Shown: positions 36,032-45,478, counted from the first letter of the stretch. The stretch: DNA of 64,000 nt from Streptomyces sp. NBC_00683 (GCF_036226745.1 NZ_CP109013.1:7874001-7938000); one strand, 5' to 3'. Notes: generated from the letters alone by a model not told the origin. A program made the numbers and translations.

Positions 36032-37357
36032 ATGAGGCACGCACGACGCAGCCTGCAACGGATCGCGCGGCTGGCGGCCGTCGGCGGACTGCTCTGCGGC
36101 GGGCTGATGGTGACCAGCGCCGTGGCGGGCGAATCCGCTGCCCCGGCGGACGGCGGAAGCGGCACCGCTCCGCCTCCCGAGCTCGCCGCGGATCTGGTCT
36201 CGCAGCTCGGCACATCGCGTACGGCGGGTAGTTGGATCGGATCCGACGGCCGCCCGGTCGTCGCGGTGACCGATGAGGAGGCCGCGGCGGAGGTCCGCCG
36301 GGCGGGGGCACGCGCCGAATTCGTCCGTCACAGCACGGCGCGCCTCCGGTCGGCCACCGCTGCGCTGAGCGGAGCCCCCCGGGTGCCCGGCACGGCATGG
36401 GCGGTGGACTACGCGTCCAACCGGATCGTCGTGCATGCCGACAGCACCGTGTCCGCCACGGACTGGTCACGGATGTCAGGCCTTGCCGAGGAGATCGGCA
36501 GCTTCGTGCACATGCGGCGGACCGGAGGAACCCTCTCCACCAGACTCAACGGCGCCGACCCGATCTTCGCCCGCAACGGACGCTGCTCCGCAGGGTTCAA
36601 TGTGACCGACGGCCGGCAGGATTTCGTCCTGACAGCCGGTCACTGCGGTCCACGCGGAACCACCTGGTTCCAGGACGCGACAGGTACCCGGCAACTCGGC
36701 ACCACGACGGCCGGCAGCTTTCCCGGCAGCGACTTCTCGCTCGTCGAGTACGGGAACGCCGAGGCCTCCGGCGCGAGGAGCGTCGTCGGTGTCGGTGGTG
36801 ACCAGGCGGTGAGGATCACGGCGGTCGCCGACCCTGTCGTCGGCCAACGGGCCTTCCGCAGCGGCAGCACCACGGGGGTGCGCTCCGGCCGGGTGACTGC
36901 GCTGAACGCGACGGTGAACTACCCCGAGGGTACGGTGACCGGCCTGATCGAGACGACGCTCTGCGCCGAACCCGGCGACAGCGGGGGACCGCTGTTCGCG
37001 GACGGGCTGGCCCTCGGCCTGACGTCCGGGGGCAACGGCGACTGCACGATCGGCGGTACCACGTACTTCCAGCCGGCAACCACCGCGATGGCAGCCCTCG
37101 GAGTGAGACTGACCGCTGACCAGAGCGGTACCGGCCAGGTCCCACCCCCGGCTGCCGCAGGAGTCGTTGCCCCGGGAGCCGTTGCCCCAGGGGCATGGGG
37201 GCTTCCGATGTTCGGCGGATTCATCAGCCTCCGGGCCCTCACCCCTGGGCTGCTGGTCATCGCTGTGAGTGTTCTCGTGCTCGCGGCAACCGGCTTGATC
37301 CGATCGGCCCGGCGGCGAAACAGCTACCGCCGCCGGTACTCCCAGAGCTGGAACTGA
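36032..37357 (+). CDS. Membrane-anchored streptogrisin-like S1 serine protease
   Basis: This 441-residue exported protease has a signal peptide (about 1-33), an alpha-lytic-type propeptide to about residue 180, and a chymotrypsin-fold domain starting NGRCSAGFNV. The triad is His204 in LTAGHCG, Asp234 in GSDFSLVEYG and Ser317 in AEPGDSGGPLFADG. Unlike secreted streptogrisins, the C-terminus carries a Pro/Ala/Gly-rich spacer, a transmembrane helix (about 400-425, LLVIAVSVLVLAATGLI) and a basic tail (RSARRRNSYRRRYSQ), so it should be tethered outside the membrane. The ATG has GAGGGG upstream. It is divergent from the NRPS operon; whether the dre site also affects it is open. Confidence 0.88.
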   Translation: MRHARRSLQRIARLAAVGGLLCGGLMVTSAVAGESAAPADGGSGTAPPPELAADLVSQLGTSRTAGSWIGSDGRPVVAVTDEEAAAEVRRAGARAEFVRHSTARLRSATAALSGAPRVPGTAWAVDYASNRIVVHADSTVSATDWSRMSGLAEEIGSFVHMRRTGGTLSTRLNGADPIFARNGRCSAGFNVTDGRQDFVLTAGHCGPRGTTWFQDATGTRQLGTTTAGSFPGSDFSLVEYGNAEASGARSVVGVGGDQAVRITAVADPVVGQRAFRSGSTTGVRSGRVTALNATVNYPEGTVTGLIETTLCAEPGDSGGPLFADGLALGLTSGGNGDCTIGGTTYFQPATTAMAALGVRLTADQSGTGQVPPPAAAGVVAPGAVAPGAWGLPMFGGFISLRALTPGLLVIAVSVLVLAATGLIRSARRRNSYRRRYSQSWN

Positions 37358-37445
37358 CCGTTCCACCGGCGGCGGCGTCCTCCGGGGCCCGGCGGCGCGA
37401 TCGCAGTCCTCGGTGCGATTTCATGCCGGGCCTGCCCGTACCTTC

Positions 37446-39104
37446 TCAGCTCAGAGCGGTTGCCAGTCCCCTGAACACCAGCCCGCACCCGAGCACCAGG
37501 ACGACGGCGGCCGTGGCGATCGGTGCCAGCCGGTGCGCATGAGCAAGTACCCGGCCTCGCGGCCGCCGCACCAGCCTCCGCGCCGTGGTCTCCCGCAGCC
37601 GCACCACCACGAACCCGGCTCCCGCGAGGGTGAGTGCCAGCCCGCCCCCGTACGACAGGACCAGCAGGAAACCGAACCACGCCTGGCCGAGAGCGGCCGC
37701 GCCGATGAGCACGACGACGGCGGAGGGGCTCGGGACCAACCCGCCGGCCAGGCCGAGGAGTATCACGCCGCGCAGACCGGGGGCGGGCGGTACGTGGCTG
37801 TGGGAATGGCCATGGTCATGCGCATGGCCGTGATCGTCGCCGTGCACCTGGCCGGGACCCGTCGGCGTGTGGGAGCGGGCCGCGGTTCTGCCGCCGTGCT
37901 CGTCCCGGCGCACAGCAGTGAGAGCGGGAACCCGCTCTTCGCCGTCCCGGGTTCCGGTGTCCTCACCGTGCTCGTGTGTGTGGGCGCGCTCATGCCCGTG
38001 GTGATGACCGTGGCCGTGAGGGCGATGGCGCAGACGCCACCCCCTGCGCAGCAGAAGCCCCCCTGCGACTGCGACCAAGGTGCCGCTCGCGATGCCCAGC
38101 CAGGACACCACGGTCGGCGCCGCCGCCGAGCCGGCGGTGATCAGGGCACCCAGGGCGAAGACGCCCAGCGTATGGGTGAGAGTCACCGAAGCTCCGAGGG
38201 CCAGCATGTCGCGCAGGGAACTGCGGCCGCCCGCCGCCGCGGCGGCGGCCATCATCGTCTTGCCGTGCCCCGGGGCCAGCGCGTGCATGGCACCCAGCAG
38301 CAGGGAAGCTCCGAGCGCCAGCGCGGCGAAGCCCACGGTCAGTTCGTGCCGGGCGACCAGTCCGGTCAGCGCCTGTGTCCAACGATCCGTCCCGCGTGGC
38401 AGCACGCCCAGCGCCGGGGGACCGGTCTCCTCGTCCGCGCTCCCCGCCCGCAGCGCCGACCCGCCGGGGCGAACGGTGAAGGCGGCCGAACGCGAGTCGG
38501 GCGGTGAGGAGAGCAGATCGTCGGGATACGCGGTCAGCCGCCTGGACCGGGAGGTGTCGGGGACGCCCGCCCCCGACACCGTCATCCGGTCGCCCCGTGC
38601 GGTGATCTCCCGCCACCCGGCGCCGGTGGCCACGTCCGCCGGGCGGTACGCGAGTCGCAGCCGCGCGTCGTCCGGCAGCGGGGCCGTCATCTCGCAGGTC
38701 ACGCGCAGGGTCTGCAACCCCGCCTGCCCCGCACGCACCTGCGCCTTCGTGCTCCGCACCGAGACGGAGACCCCTGTTCCGCCCGCTCCTTCGCCCCCGA
38801 CCGTGAGCCGAGCGCCCTCGGCGGCCGCCCCGCACCGCGCCCGGGCCCATGCAGACAGTTCGTCCGGCGCCAGCCGGTTGTCCCGGTCGGTGTCGATGCG
38901 GTTCCGTTCCTGCGAGGCCGGGATCTCGGCGAGGTCCTCCACATGGTCCACGCTGAGCTTCCCCGGAACGACGACGAGACCGTCGTACTGGTTCACGGTG
39001 AAGTTGCCCAAGGGGTGTGCTTGCGCCGACTGGGCCGGGAGCAGAGCCAGGACGGTGCCCGTCGCCAGCGTGGCGAGAGCGCAGGCGGCGGTGCGGCGGA
39101 TCAT
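37446..39104 (-). CDS. NicO/RcnA-type nickel/cobalt transporter with exported N-terminal domain and His-rich loop
   Basis: This 552-residue membrane protein has a signal peptide (AQSAQAHPLGNF) and an extracytoplasmic domain of about 220 residues, including an EF-hand-like loop (DTDRDNRLAPDEL). A NicO-type transporter follows, with LGAMHALAPGHGKTMMAA, SVTLTHTLGVFALG and GLAGGLVPSPSAVVVLIGA. Between helices lies a long loop with about 25 His residues (HGHGHHHGHERAHTHEHG and HGHAHDHGHSHSH), typical of Ni/Co/Zn handling. It probably exports or imports a divalent metal; the direction is not clear. Its start overlaps the TPR gene stop by ATGA, so the two are coupled. Confidence 0.85.
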   Translation of the reverse strand: MIRRTAACALATLATGTVLALLPAQSAQAHPLGNFTVNQYDGLVVVPGKLSVDHVEDLAEIPASQERNRIDTDRDNRLAPDELSAWARARCGAAAEGARLTVGGEGAGGTGVSVSVRSTKAQVRAGQAGLQTLRVTCEMTAPLPDDARLRLAYRPADVATGAGWREITARGDRMTVSGAGVPDTSRSRRLTAYPDDLLSSPPDSRSAAFTVRPGGSALRAGSADEETGPPALGVLPRGTDRWTQALTGLVARHELTVGFAALALGASLLLGAMHALAPGHGKTMMAAAAAAGGRSSLRDMLALGASVTLTHTLGVFALGALITAGSAAAPTVVSWLGIASGTLVAVAGGLLLRRGWRLRHRPHGHGHHHGHERAHTHEHGEDTGTRDGEERVPALTAVRRDEHGGRTAARSHTPTGPGQVHGDDHGHAHDHGHSHSHVPPAPGLRGVILLGLAGGLVPSPSAVVVLIGAAALGQAWFGFLLVLSYGGGLALTLAGAGFVVVRLRETTARRLVRRPRGRVLAHAHRLAPIATAAVVLVLGCGLVFRGLATALS

Positions 39105-40495
39105 GAGTCACCCCGGGGCCGGGTCAGCGCCGACAGAGCGGATGCGGCGTCGCGGGCTCCCGTGGGTGAGAAGCCCGGATTCAGATCGAGCGCGGCGCGC
39201 AGATCGCGGCGGGCAGCCCCGTCGTCGTCGAGAGCGCGCTCGATCATGCCCCGGTGAAAGAGGAAAGAAGCGTTCCGATAGCCGGGCGACCCGGCGGTCG
39301 CCTTCTTCGCATACGTCAGCGCCTCCCGGTTCCTGCCGTTCGCGTGCAGCGCCCAGGCGAGAGCGTCGGCCGTATGCACGCTCTCGCGGCGGGCCCATTC
39401 GGCGCGCGCCGACTTCAACGCCTCGGCGGCGTCGCCATGGTCGGCCTCCAGGAGAGAGGACTCCAGATCGGTGGCGACGCCGTTGGCGCGGGCCAGACGG
39501 GTCCAGATACGGATGAGCGCGTACTGCTCCTCGGCCTGCCGACGCTGTCCGCCCGTCTCGTACAGCTCGGCGAGGGCGGCGAGCTGCCCGGGCAGCGGGT
39601 AACGCCGTACGACCTCTTCGAGATCGCTCACCGCACGTTTTCGATCGCCCAGCGCGGCAAGGGCACGACCTCGTCCCTCCAGCGCCGGCAGGTGCCCCGG
39701 TTCGGCGCGCAGAGCGGTCGCGAAATGGTCCAGAGCCTGACGGAACTCACCCTGGGACCAGGAGAGGTGGCCGAGGGATGTGGCGGCATAGGCCACATCG
39801 GCGGTGCTGAATGCCGAGGCCTGCGCCCGCAGCAGCACCCGACGTGCCCCCTTCACGTCGCCGTGCAACTCCAGGACGTATGCGAACCGCGTGAAGACGG
39901 GTATGCCGGGACGCCGCCGGTCGGCGAGCTCCACCGCCTCCGACGCCTCGTCGTAGCGGCCGAGTTCGACCAGGGCGTCGACCCGGCTGGACAGCGCCCG
40001 CTCGCTGTACGGGTTCACCCTCAGCGCCCGGTCCGCCAGGATCAGCGCCGTCCCGAAGTCGTGGCGCGCGGCGGCCAGCGCCGCCTGCCCGGCGAGTGCC
40101 GCGTCGTTCCCGTCGGCGGCCCGCAGCTTCAGCGAACGCTCGAAAGCCGCCTCGGCCTGCGGATACCGTGTCGGATCACCGCTGGTCCGAGCCTGTTCGA
40201 CATATGCCGCGCCCAGCGTCGCCCACCCGGTGGCGTCCCGGGGCTGCGTCGCGAGGTGCCGTTGCAAGGCGGTGACGCCCTGCGCGAGCTCCCCGACGGC
40301 CAACTGCTCGACGGGCACATCCGCCGTGAGCGCTCGCCCCGCCCGCTCGGACCGCGCCGCATCACCGCCGGCCCCGGACGCCACCGAGGTGACCGTGAGC
40401 CCGAGAGCCACCGCCACGACTGCGGAGACCCGCCAGCGCCCCGGTCCCTGCCGTCGCTGACACCATCGCGCGAACCGCGGCTTGCGTACGGGCAT
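39101..40495 (-). CDS. Exported tetratricopeptide-repeat protein
   Basis: This 464-residue protein starts at an ATG with an ideal AAGGAGG site nine bases upstream. A basic N-terminus and one hydrophobic helix (VSAVVAVALGLTVTSVAS, about residues 22-40) suggest a membrane-anchored or secreted protein. At least seven TPR-like helical pairs follow (for example AYVEQARTSGDPTRYPQAEAAF, ALVELGRYDEASEAVELA, and ALAWALHANGRNREALTYAKK). TPRs mediate protein contacts. The position between the DUF4331 gene and the metal transporter suggests a scaffold or chaperone for those partners. The conserved trio is known in streptomycetes but, to my knowledge, has no assigned function. Confidence 0.8.
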   Translation of the reverse strand: MPVRKPRFARWCQRRQGPGRWRVSAVVAVALGLTVTSVASGAGGDAARSERAGRALTADVPVEQLAVGELAQGVTALQRHLATQPRDATGWATLGAAYVEQARTSGDPTRYPQAEAAFERSLKLRAADGNDAALAGQAALAAARHDFGTALILADRALRVNPYSERALSSRVDALVELGRYDEASEAVELADRRRPGIPVFTRFAYVLELHGDVKGARRVLLRAQASAFSTADVAYAATSLGHLSWSQGEFRQALDHFATALRAEPGHLPALEGRGRALAALGDRKRAVSDLEEVVRRYPLPGQLAALAELYETGGQRRQAEEQYALIRIWTRLARANGVATDLESSLLEADHGDAAEALKSARAEWARRESVHTADALAWALHANGRNREALTYAKKATAGSPGYRNASFLFHRGMIERALDDDGAARRDLRAALDLNPGFSPTGARDAASALSALTRPRGDS

Positions 40496-40616
40496 CGGTG
40501 CTGCCCTCCTTGTTCTCGGTGGGTGGTTCGGCAGCGTCGCGGGGGTGCACACGCCGGCGGGTCGTCGTCAGGTGAGGCCGGGCGGCCGTTGCACCGGACA
40601 GCCCGAAGGCCGGAGG

Positions 40617-42164
40617 TCAGCCGAGCCAGGACCGGGATTCGGTTCGACGGCGGGAACGCAACCACGCCGCACCGAAGCCGACCAGCAGCACCGTCGCGGC
40701 CCCCGATCCCGCGGAGGCGAGCATCACCGTGTCGTCGTCCCACGACGCGGTGATCGAGGACATTCCGCCCGTCAGCCCTGTGGAGTCCGCCTTCGTGGAC
40801 ACCTCCGCCGCCTTGATGTCGGAACCGGCGGCGGGCAGGGCGACGTACGGAAAGGCGGTGCCGAACTTCTTGTCGTTCGCGTCCACGGCGTCGCCCAGGT
40901 CGTTCTTCGAACCGACGAGTTCGCCCTCGACGACCTGCAACGCGATGTCCAGCACGTCGTCCGTCAGACGCCGCCCGTTGGGGAAGCCCGCGTTGTCACC
41001 GTCCAGCACCCCCAGCCGCTTGGGCTCCGCGACCGGTTTGACTGAGGTGTTGAGGCGCAGCATCTCCGACGCCTTGACGCCCGGAGGCTGGTTGAGGTCC
41101 TTCACCCCGGTCAGGAACACCGATACGAGATCGTCGCGCGGCTCCGCCGGAGCCTTGATCTTGTAGATCCCCTCGATGAGTTTCGGCAGCTCGGGTTCGG
41201 TGACGTTCTTCAGGAAGTCGCCGTCGTTCTCGGGCGACGACGCGTTGAACCTGTCCTTGTCCTTGACCGGATTGACGACCTCGTTGACCAGCGGCATGCC
41301 GAGCCGCGACACCCGCGTCCAGTCGCCGTAGGCGTTCTTCCGCTCCGTCGTCGCATAGATGCCGACCACCGGCTGCTCGGCGGACTCCCGGATGTACGAG
41401 TTCGGCACCTGAAGGGCGATCGTGTTGACGTTGTAGCCCTTGAGCGTGTCGTTGCCGACCTCCGACAGGTCACCGCCGTACAGGAGGTCGAAGACCCGCA
41501 GGTCGAGGAAGAACGGATCATCGGCCTGACCGGCGAAGGCCTTGAGCCCACCGGCGATCTTCTGCACCGCCTCGTCGCGCAGCGCCTGGTAGTCGGGCAT
41601 CGACGCCTTGCCGACGTTCGACGGCGCGACCGGCAGGCCCTTGGCCAGCGGGTGGCTCGAGGTCTGCTTCCCGTGCTGCAACCGCAGCAGCTCCAGGTCG
41701 TACGTCTGAGTGAAGTTGAGGTCCGGATCGGTCAGGCTCTCCACCGCGCCCGTGTTGTAGAGGAAGGTGTTCTCGTTCTTCCGGTGGTCCTTGAAGGTGA
41801 ACCGGTACAGCAGGTCGTCCTGGGCGTCACCGTCGCTGTCGACGTGGATGTCGTAGCGGGCGTCGCTGGCGAACGTGAAGAAGTTGGGGCCACCGGCCGG
41901 CTCCTGGAACGGCAGCCAGTTCGCCACCAGCGTCGTCGAGTCGGGATGATCGGGGCTGACGAACGCGTACACGTCCGTGTTGTCGAACTGCGGCTGCCCG
42001 GAGATCAGGGGTGCCTCCCGGTGGCTCGAGGCTGTCGCGGTCCCCGGCTCCAGCACGCTCACGCCGGCAGCCGTGAGGCCTCCGGCGGCCAGCGCACCAC
42101 AGGCGACCAGAGCAATGCTCCCGCGCCCCCGCCAAGTCCGCCCGCTTCTTGTCGTTGCGGTCAT
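40617..42164 (-). CDS. DUF4331 exported, C-terminally anchored protein
   Basis: The protein has 515 residues from the ATG at 42164, chosen over one nine bases upstream because AAGGA stands at proper spacing only for this one. The signal peptide ends around ATASSHREAPLISGQPQFDNTDVYAF, the hallmark opening of DUF4331 proteins. An acidic DSDGDAQDD stretch could bind calcium. The C-terminus has a transmembrane helix (ASAGSGAATVLLVGFGAAWL) and a basic RSRRR stop, so it is displayed on the cell surface. Biochemical function is unknown. It begins a three-gene unit with the TPR and NicO transporter genes, suggesting a role in metal capture or signalling. Confidence 0.85.
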   Translation of the reverse strand: MTATTRSGRTWRGRGSIALVACGALAAGGLTAAGVSVLEPGTATASSHREAPLISGQPQFDNTDVYAFVSPDHPDSTTLVANWLPFQEPAGGPNFFTFASDARYDIHVDSDGDAQDDLLYRFTFKDHRKNENTFLYNTGAVESLTDPDLNFTQTYDLELLRLQHGKQTSSHPLAKGLPVAPSNVGKASMPDYQALRDEAVQKIAGGLKAFAGQADDPFFLDLRVFDLLYGGDLSEVGNDTLKGYNVNTIALQVPNSYIRESAEQPVVGIYATTERKNAYGDWTRVSRLGMPLVNEVVNPVKDKDRFNASSPENDGDFLKNVTEPELPKLIEGIYKIKAPAEPRDDLVSVFLTGVKDLNQPPGVKASEMLRLNTSVKPVAEPKRLGVLDGDNAGFPNGRRLTDDVLDIALQVVEGELVGSKNDLGDAVDANDKKFGTAFPYVALPAAGSDIKAAEVSTKADSTGLTGGMSSITASWDDDTVMLASAGSGAATVLLVGFGAAWLRSRRRTESRSWLG

Positions 42165-42384
42165 CTCGTCCATCCTTCGTCCGGCATCGGTCCGTTCCGG
42201 CTTGCTCGTAGCTCCAGTACGTGCGCCGCGCCGGTCTTGTTCGGCCCTGACCGAACGAGTTCGGCCGCCTGAGTGCGGGTGAGCGCGTCGGCGGCCGCTT
42301 CAGCTGGGAAGGGACAGCTCTCAGCCGGATTGGGGGCGCTCTCGGCGGGCAGGCGAGGTTTGCACCGCTACAGAAGGAGATTTG

Positions 42385-42627
42385 ATGATCATCGTCGGAA
42401 TAGTCGCCGTCTGTGTCGTCCTGGCCGTACTCGCGTTCTTCGTCCCCAGGCTCTCCCGCCATCCCGAGCGGGGAACCCAGCGCACGCTGGGGCTGGGTTC
42501 CCGTGCGGGCAGCAAGGCGCCCGGAGTCCTGGGCCGCGCCTTCAGCAAGCCCTTCCGCAGCAGCTCGAAGGCCGTCGGGCGCAGTGGTTCGGCCGGTCGT
42601 CGCGCCCGCTGGCGCATGCCGTTCTGA
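42385..42627 (+). CDS. Small membrane protein (DUF6411-like)
   Basis: This 80-residue protein has one N-terminal helix (MIIVGIVAVCVVLAVLAFFV), a PRLSRHPERGTQRTLG segment and a basic, Ser-rich tail ending RARWRMPF. AAGGAGA stands six bases before the ATG, so translation is convincing. I recall it as the streptomycete DUF6411 family; its function is unknown. It is divergent from the DUF4331 gene. Confidence 0.75.
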   Translation: MIIVGIVAVCVVLAVLAFFVPRLSRHPERGTQRTLGLGSRAGSKAPGVLGRAFSKPFRSSSKAVGRSGSAGRRARWRMPF

Positions 42628-42698
42628 CGGCCTCTGCGGCCCTCCGAGCTTCACGGGCGCGGCGAACTCCAGGAAGTGGGCCCGTCGAGGAGTGCGGT

Positions 42699-43217
42699 TC
42701 AGGCGATCTGCTCGCAGATGTCCGTCGTCGAGCCATGAGCCATGGTCACGGTCTTGTGGCCGGACGCGCTGATGGTCAGGGTGTACACGCCGTCGACGAT
42801 GTACAGGCCCCGGTCAAGGTTGCCCTCACCCACACCGACCAGGACGGGCCCCAGCACCGACCAGAACTGTGATCCGTCGGTGCGGTACTCGACGATCGCG
42901 GAGCCACTCGCGTCCGCGTCGTAGAAGGCGTCCGAGGCCTTGTTGGTTACCCGGACGACGAGGTCCCCCTTGTACGCCACACTCTTCGGGGACCCGTCCG
43001 GGTACCGGGCCAGAACACGCTGCACCACCTCGTCCACGACAGGTTCGCCATGGATGGCGAAGTCGCACCGGAGACCTGCGGCGACATCCCAGGGCGCGGA
43101 GGGCGCGGGCTCCCAGCCGAGATCGTGTTGAAGGCCGGCGTCGGTGGCCTGGGCCGGCGTCGCGCCCAGGAGAGTGGTTGCCAGGATTGTTCCGATGGCC
43201 AGAGCTGTTCGTCGCAT
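42699..43217 (-). CDS. Secreted protein of unknown function
   Basis: This 172-residue protein has a clear signal peptide (MRRTALAIGTILATTLLGATPAQA) behind a GGAAG ribosome site. The mature part has two Cys (LRCDFAIHGE and DICEQIA), which could form one disulfide, and beta-rich segments such as GDLVVRVTNKASDAFYD and GVYTLTISASGHKTV. I do not recognise the family, though similar small secreted beta proteins occur widely in streptomycetes. A much longer frame upstream on this strand is not supported by a ribosome site or by codon pattern. Confidence 0.7.
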   Translation of the reverse strand: MRRTALAIGTILATTLLGATPAQATDAGLQHDLGWEPAPSAPWDVAAGLRCDFAIHGEPVVDEVVQRVLARYPDGSPKSVAYKGDLVVRVTNKASDAFYDADASGSAIVEYRTDGSQFWSVLGPVLVGVGEGNLDRGLYIVDGVYTLTISASGHKTVTMAHGSTTDICEQIA

Positions 43218-43337
43218 GATGACTTCCCGTGCAGGAGGTTCGGCTGTTGTCTCCGGCAGAGCGTGACCCCGGCTTCTCACCACTTGCTGACCATGCCTAT
43301 CTGCCGCGCGGCCGGGCCGGATACGCTCACCAAGGTC

Positions 43338-44675
43338 ATGGAGTTCCAACTGCTGGGTCCGTTCGAGGCCCGACACGAAGGTGCACCGGTCCTTGTCGCC
43401 GACCGCCGTCAGGAGCGCTGCCTCCTTGCGATCCTGCTCCTCGAGGCAGGGCGGGTCGTCGCCACCGACCGCCTCGCCGACCTGCTGTGGGACGGTGACG
43501 CCTCCGCGTCCGCCCGCCGCACCATCCACACCTACATAGGCCGCGTCCGCGCCCGACTGCGGCCGCACGGGCTGCACATCGACACCCGGCACGGCGGATA
43601 CGCCCTCGACCCGGGTGGCCACACCGTCGATGCCGGAGACTTCATCGCCCTGTGCGGCCGCGCACGGGCGACCGCGGACGCCGTGCAGCGTGTGCGCCAC
43701 TACGACAAGGCACTTGCCCTCTGGCACGGTCCGCTGCTTGCCGACGTGGCCGACGACGCGCTGCGCAAGCGGCTCGGCAGCCACCTCGACGAACTGAGGA
43801 TGTCCGCACTGGAACAGAGAGCGGAGGCCCACCTGGAACTCGGCGACCACGACAAGGTGGTCGCCGACCTCTCACCGCTCGCCCCCCGGCACCCAGAGAG
43901 GGAGAGGCTGGTCGCCGCGCAGATGACCGGGCTGCGCCGAAGCGGCCGGCAGGGCGAGGCCCTCGATCTCTACCGGCTCACCCGGCAGGCGCTCGTGAGC
44001 CGTCTCGGCGTCGAGCCGGGTGCCGGACTGCGGACCCTGCACGAGCGCATGCTGCGGGGTGATCCCCGGCTGGACCGACCGCCGGGTCCCGTGTACGCGG
44101 TGCGTGTGGGGGAGGAGTGGCTGCCCTGGTCCACGAGCGGTAACCCCGCGCTCGAGTTCTGCAACACCTACGCCGGCTGGCGCGGTCAGCCTTCGCCCGG
44201 CTCCGAGTGGCTGCGCTCGTACTCCACCCTCGCCGTCTGGGCAGGCCATATGGATCTCGCGGAGGAATGGCTCGTGTCGGGGCTGCTCAAGCAGGCAGCG
44301 CAGCAACCGGACGATGCCGCGGCCGTCCTGCAGGAGGCCCGGGAGTTCCGTACGCAGCTCTACGCCGTTCTGACCGCCCCCGATGATGTGCGGGCCTTCA
44401 AAGCGGTAGCCGGTGTGGCGGAGGCCGCGGCAAGATCCTCCGCGTTCGTCTTCGGCGAGGACGGGCTGGGCCGGTGGCGACTGTCGCCGTCTGCCGGACT
44501 GCGTCTGCCCCTTCTCGGTGTGGCCCGCAGCGCGGCCGAACTGCTGGCCGATCCGGCCAGATTCATGATCCGCGTGTGTCCGGGGGAGGGCTGCGGCTGG
44601 GTGTTTCCCGACGAGAGCGGTCGGCGCAGATGGTGCAGCCTCCGCACCTGCGGCAAGGACGTGTCGACGGTGTAG
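43338..44675 (+). CDS. SARP-type activator fused to an ABATE / CGNR-like zinc-finger region
   Basis: This 445-residue regulator begins with a SARP OmpR-like DNA-binding domain (MEFQLLGPFEARHEG, DLLWDGDASASARRTIHTYIGRVRARL), continues with a bacterial transcriptional activation domain to about residue 250 (RLGVEPGAGLRTLHERML), then has an ABATE-like segment (GNPALEFCNTYAGWRG). It ends with a four-Cys motif C-P-G-E-G-C-G-W...R-W-C-S-L-R-T-C-G-K that resembles the CGNR zinc finger but reads CGKD. SARPs activate antibiotic clusters; the nearest cluster is the NRPS operon 8 kb away, and a link is only speculation. AAGG precedes the ATG. Confidence 0.8.
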   Translation: MEFQLLGPFEARHEGAPVLVADRRQERCLLAILLLEAGRVVATDRLADLLWDGDASASARRTIHTYIGRVRARLRPHGLHIDTRHGGYALDPGGHTVDAGDFIALCGRARATADAVQRVRHYDKALALWHGPLLADVADDALRKRLGSHLDELRMSALEQRAEAHLELGDHDKVVADLSPLAPRHPERERLVAAQMTGLRRSGRQGEALDLYRLTRQALVSRLGVEPGAGLRTLHERMLRGDPRLDRPPGPVYAVRVGEEWLPWSTSGNPALEFCNTYAGWRGQPSPGSEWLRSYSTLAVWAGHMDLAEEWLVSGLLKQAAQQPDDAAAVLQEAREFRTQLYAVLTAPDDVRAFKAVAGVAEAAARSSAFVFGEDGLGRWRLSPSAGLRLPLLGVARSAAELLADPARFMIRVCPGEGCGWVFPDESGRRRWCSLRTCGKDVSTV

Positions 44676-44827
44676 ACGGGCGTCCGCGTCGTACTTCCCG
44701 GGCGGCGGGAACCCGGATGGTCACAAGTGGGCCGCCCTGGAGAAGGGTCCGCTCTGGGATAGTCTGTCCGCATTCTGGTCTTGCTCAGACCCGGCAGGCA
44801 CGGGCCGCGTGAGAGGCAGTCACCCAA

Positions 44828-45478
44828 GTGATCAACGTTCTGGTCGCCGACGACAGCGAGATCGTCCGCCGAGGGCTGGGCGACATCCTTGCCTCCGCGG
44901 ACGACATCCACGTCGTTGCCCAGGCGTGGGACGGCCGCAGCGCCGTGGACGCGGCGAGTCGGCTCAACCCGGATGTGGCGCTGGTCGACATCCGCATGCC
45001 GGGTATGGACGGCTTGGCCGCGACCCGTGAACTCCGGGCCCTGCCGGTACCGCCACAGGTGCTGATTCTGACCATGTTCGCGGAGGACGAGTACGTCGAT
45101 GAGGCAATCCGAGCGGGAGCCAGCGGGTTTCTCCTCAAGGACACCCCACCGGAGGAGCTGCTGCGCTCCGTCCGCCTCGTCGCGGCCGGCGAAGCGACCC
45201 TCGACCCCTCCGTGACGGGGCGGGTCATGGACCAGCTTGCTCAGCACTCGGTCCGGCTGACCGCACAGGAGCAGCGTGCGCTGGAGTCCCTGACCGGTAG
45301 AGAGCGAGAGATCCTGGGCCTCATCGGACAAGGCCTGCCCAATGCCGGTATCGGCGAAGTCCTCCACATCAGTGAAGGCACCGTCAAGAACCAGGTCAGC
45401 CGACTGCTGACGAAGATCGGCGCGGAGAACCGGGTCCAGGCCGCCCGCCTGGCCTACCGCGCAGGCATGGAACGCTGA
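44828..45478 (+). CDS. NarL/FixJ-family response regulator
   Basis: This 216-residue protein has a receiver domain with the acidic pocket VADDSEI, phosphoacceptor Asp54 in ALVDIRMPG and Lys in FLLKDTPPEE, followed by a LuxR-type helix-turn-helix (LTGREREILGLIGQGLPNAGIGEVLHISEGTVKNQVSRLLTKIG). The GTG start has GAGAGG upstream. The downstream histidine kinase gene, 71 bases on, is the cognate sensor. Targets are unknown. Confidence 0.92.
   Translation: MINVLVADDSEIVRRGLGDILASADDIHVVAQAWDGRSAVDAASRLNPDVALVDIRMPGMDGLAATRELRALPVPPQVLILTMFAEDEYVDEAIRAGASGFLLKDTPPEELLRSVRLVAAGEATLDPSVTGRVMDQLAQHSVRLTAQEQRALESLTGREREILGLIGQGLPNAGIGEVLHISEGTVKNQVSRLLTKIGAENRVQAARLAYRAGMER

Noticed and set aside
35697..36035. 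112-codon frame overlapping the S1 protease start by ATGA
   Set aside because: The overlap is tempting, but the product is low-complexity, the GTG has no ribosome site, and the protease has its own.
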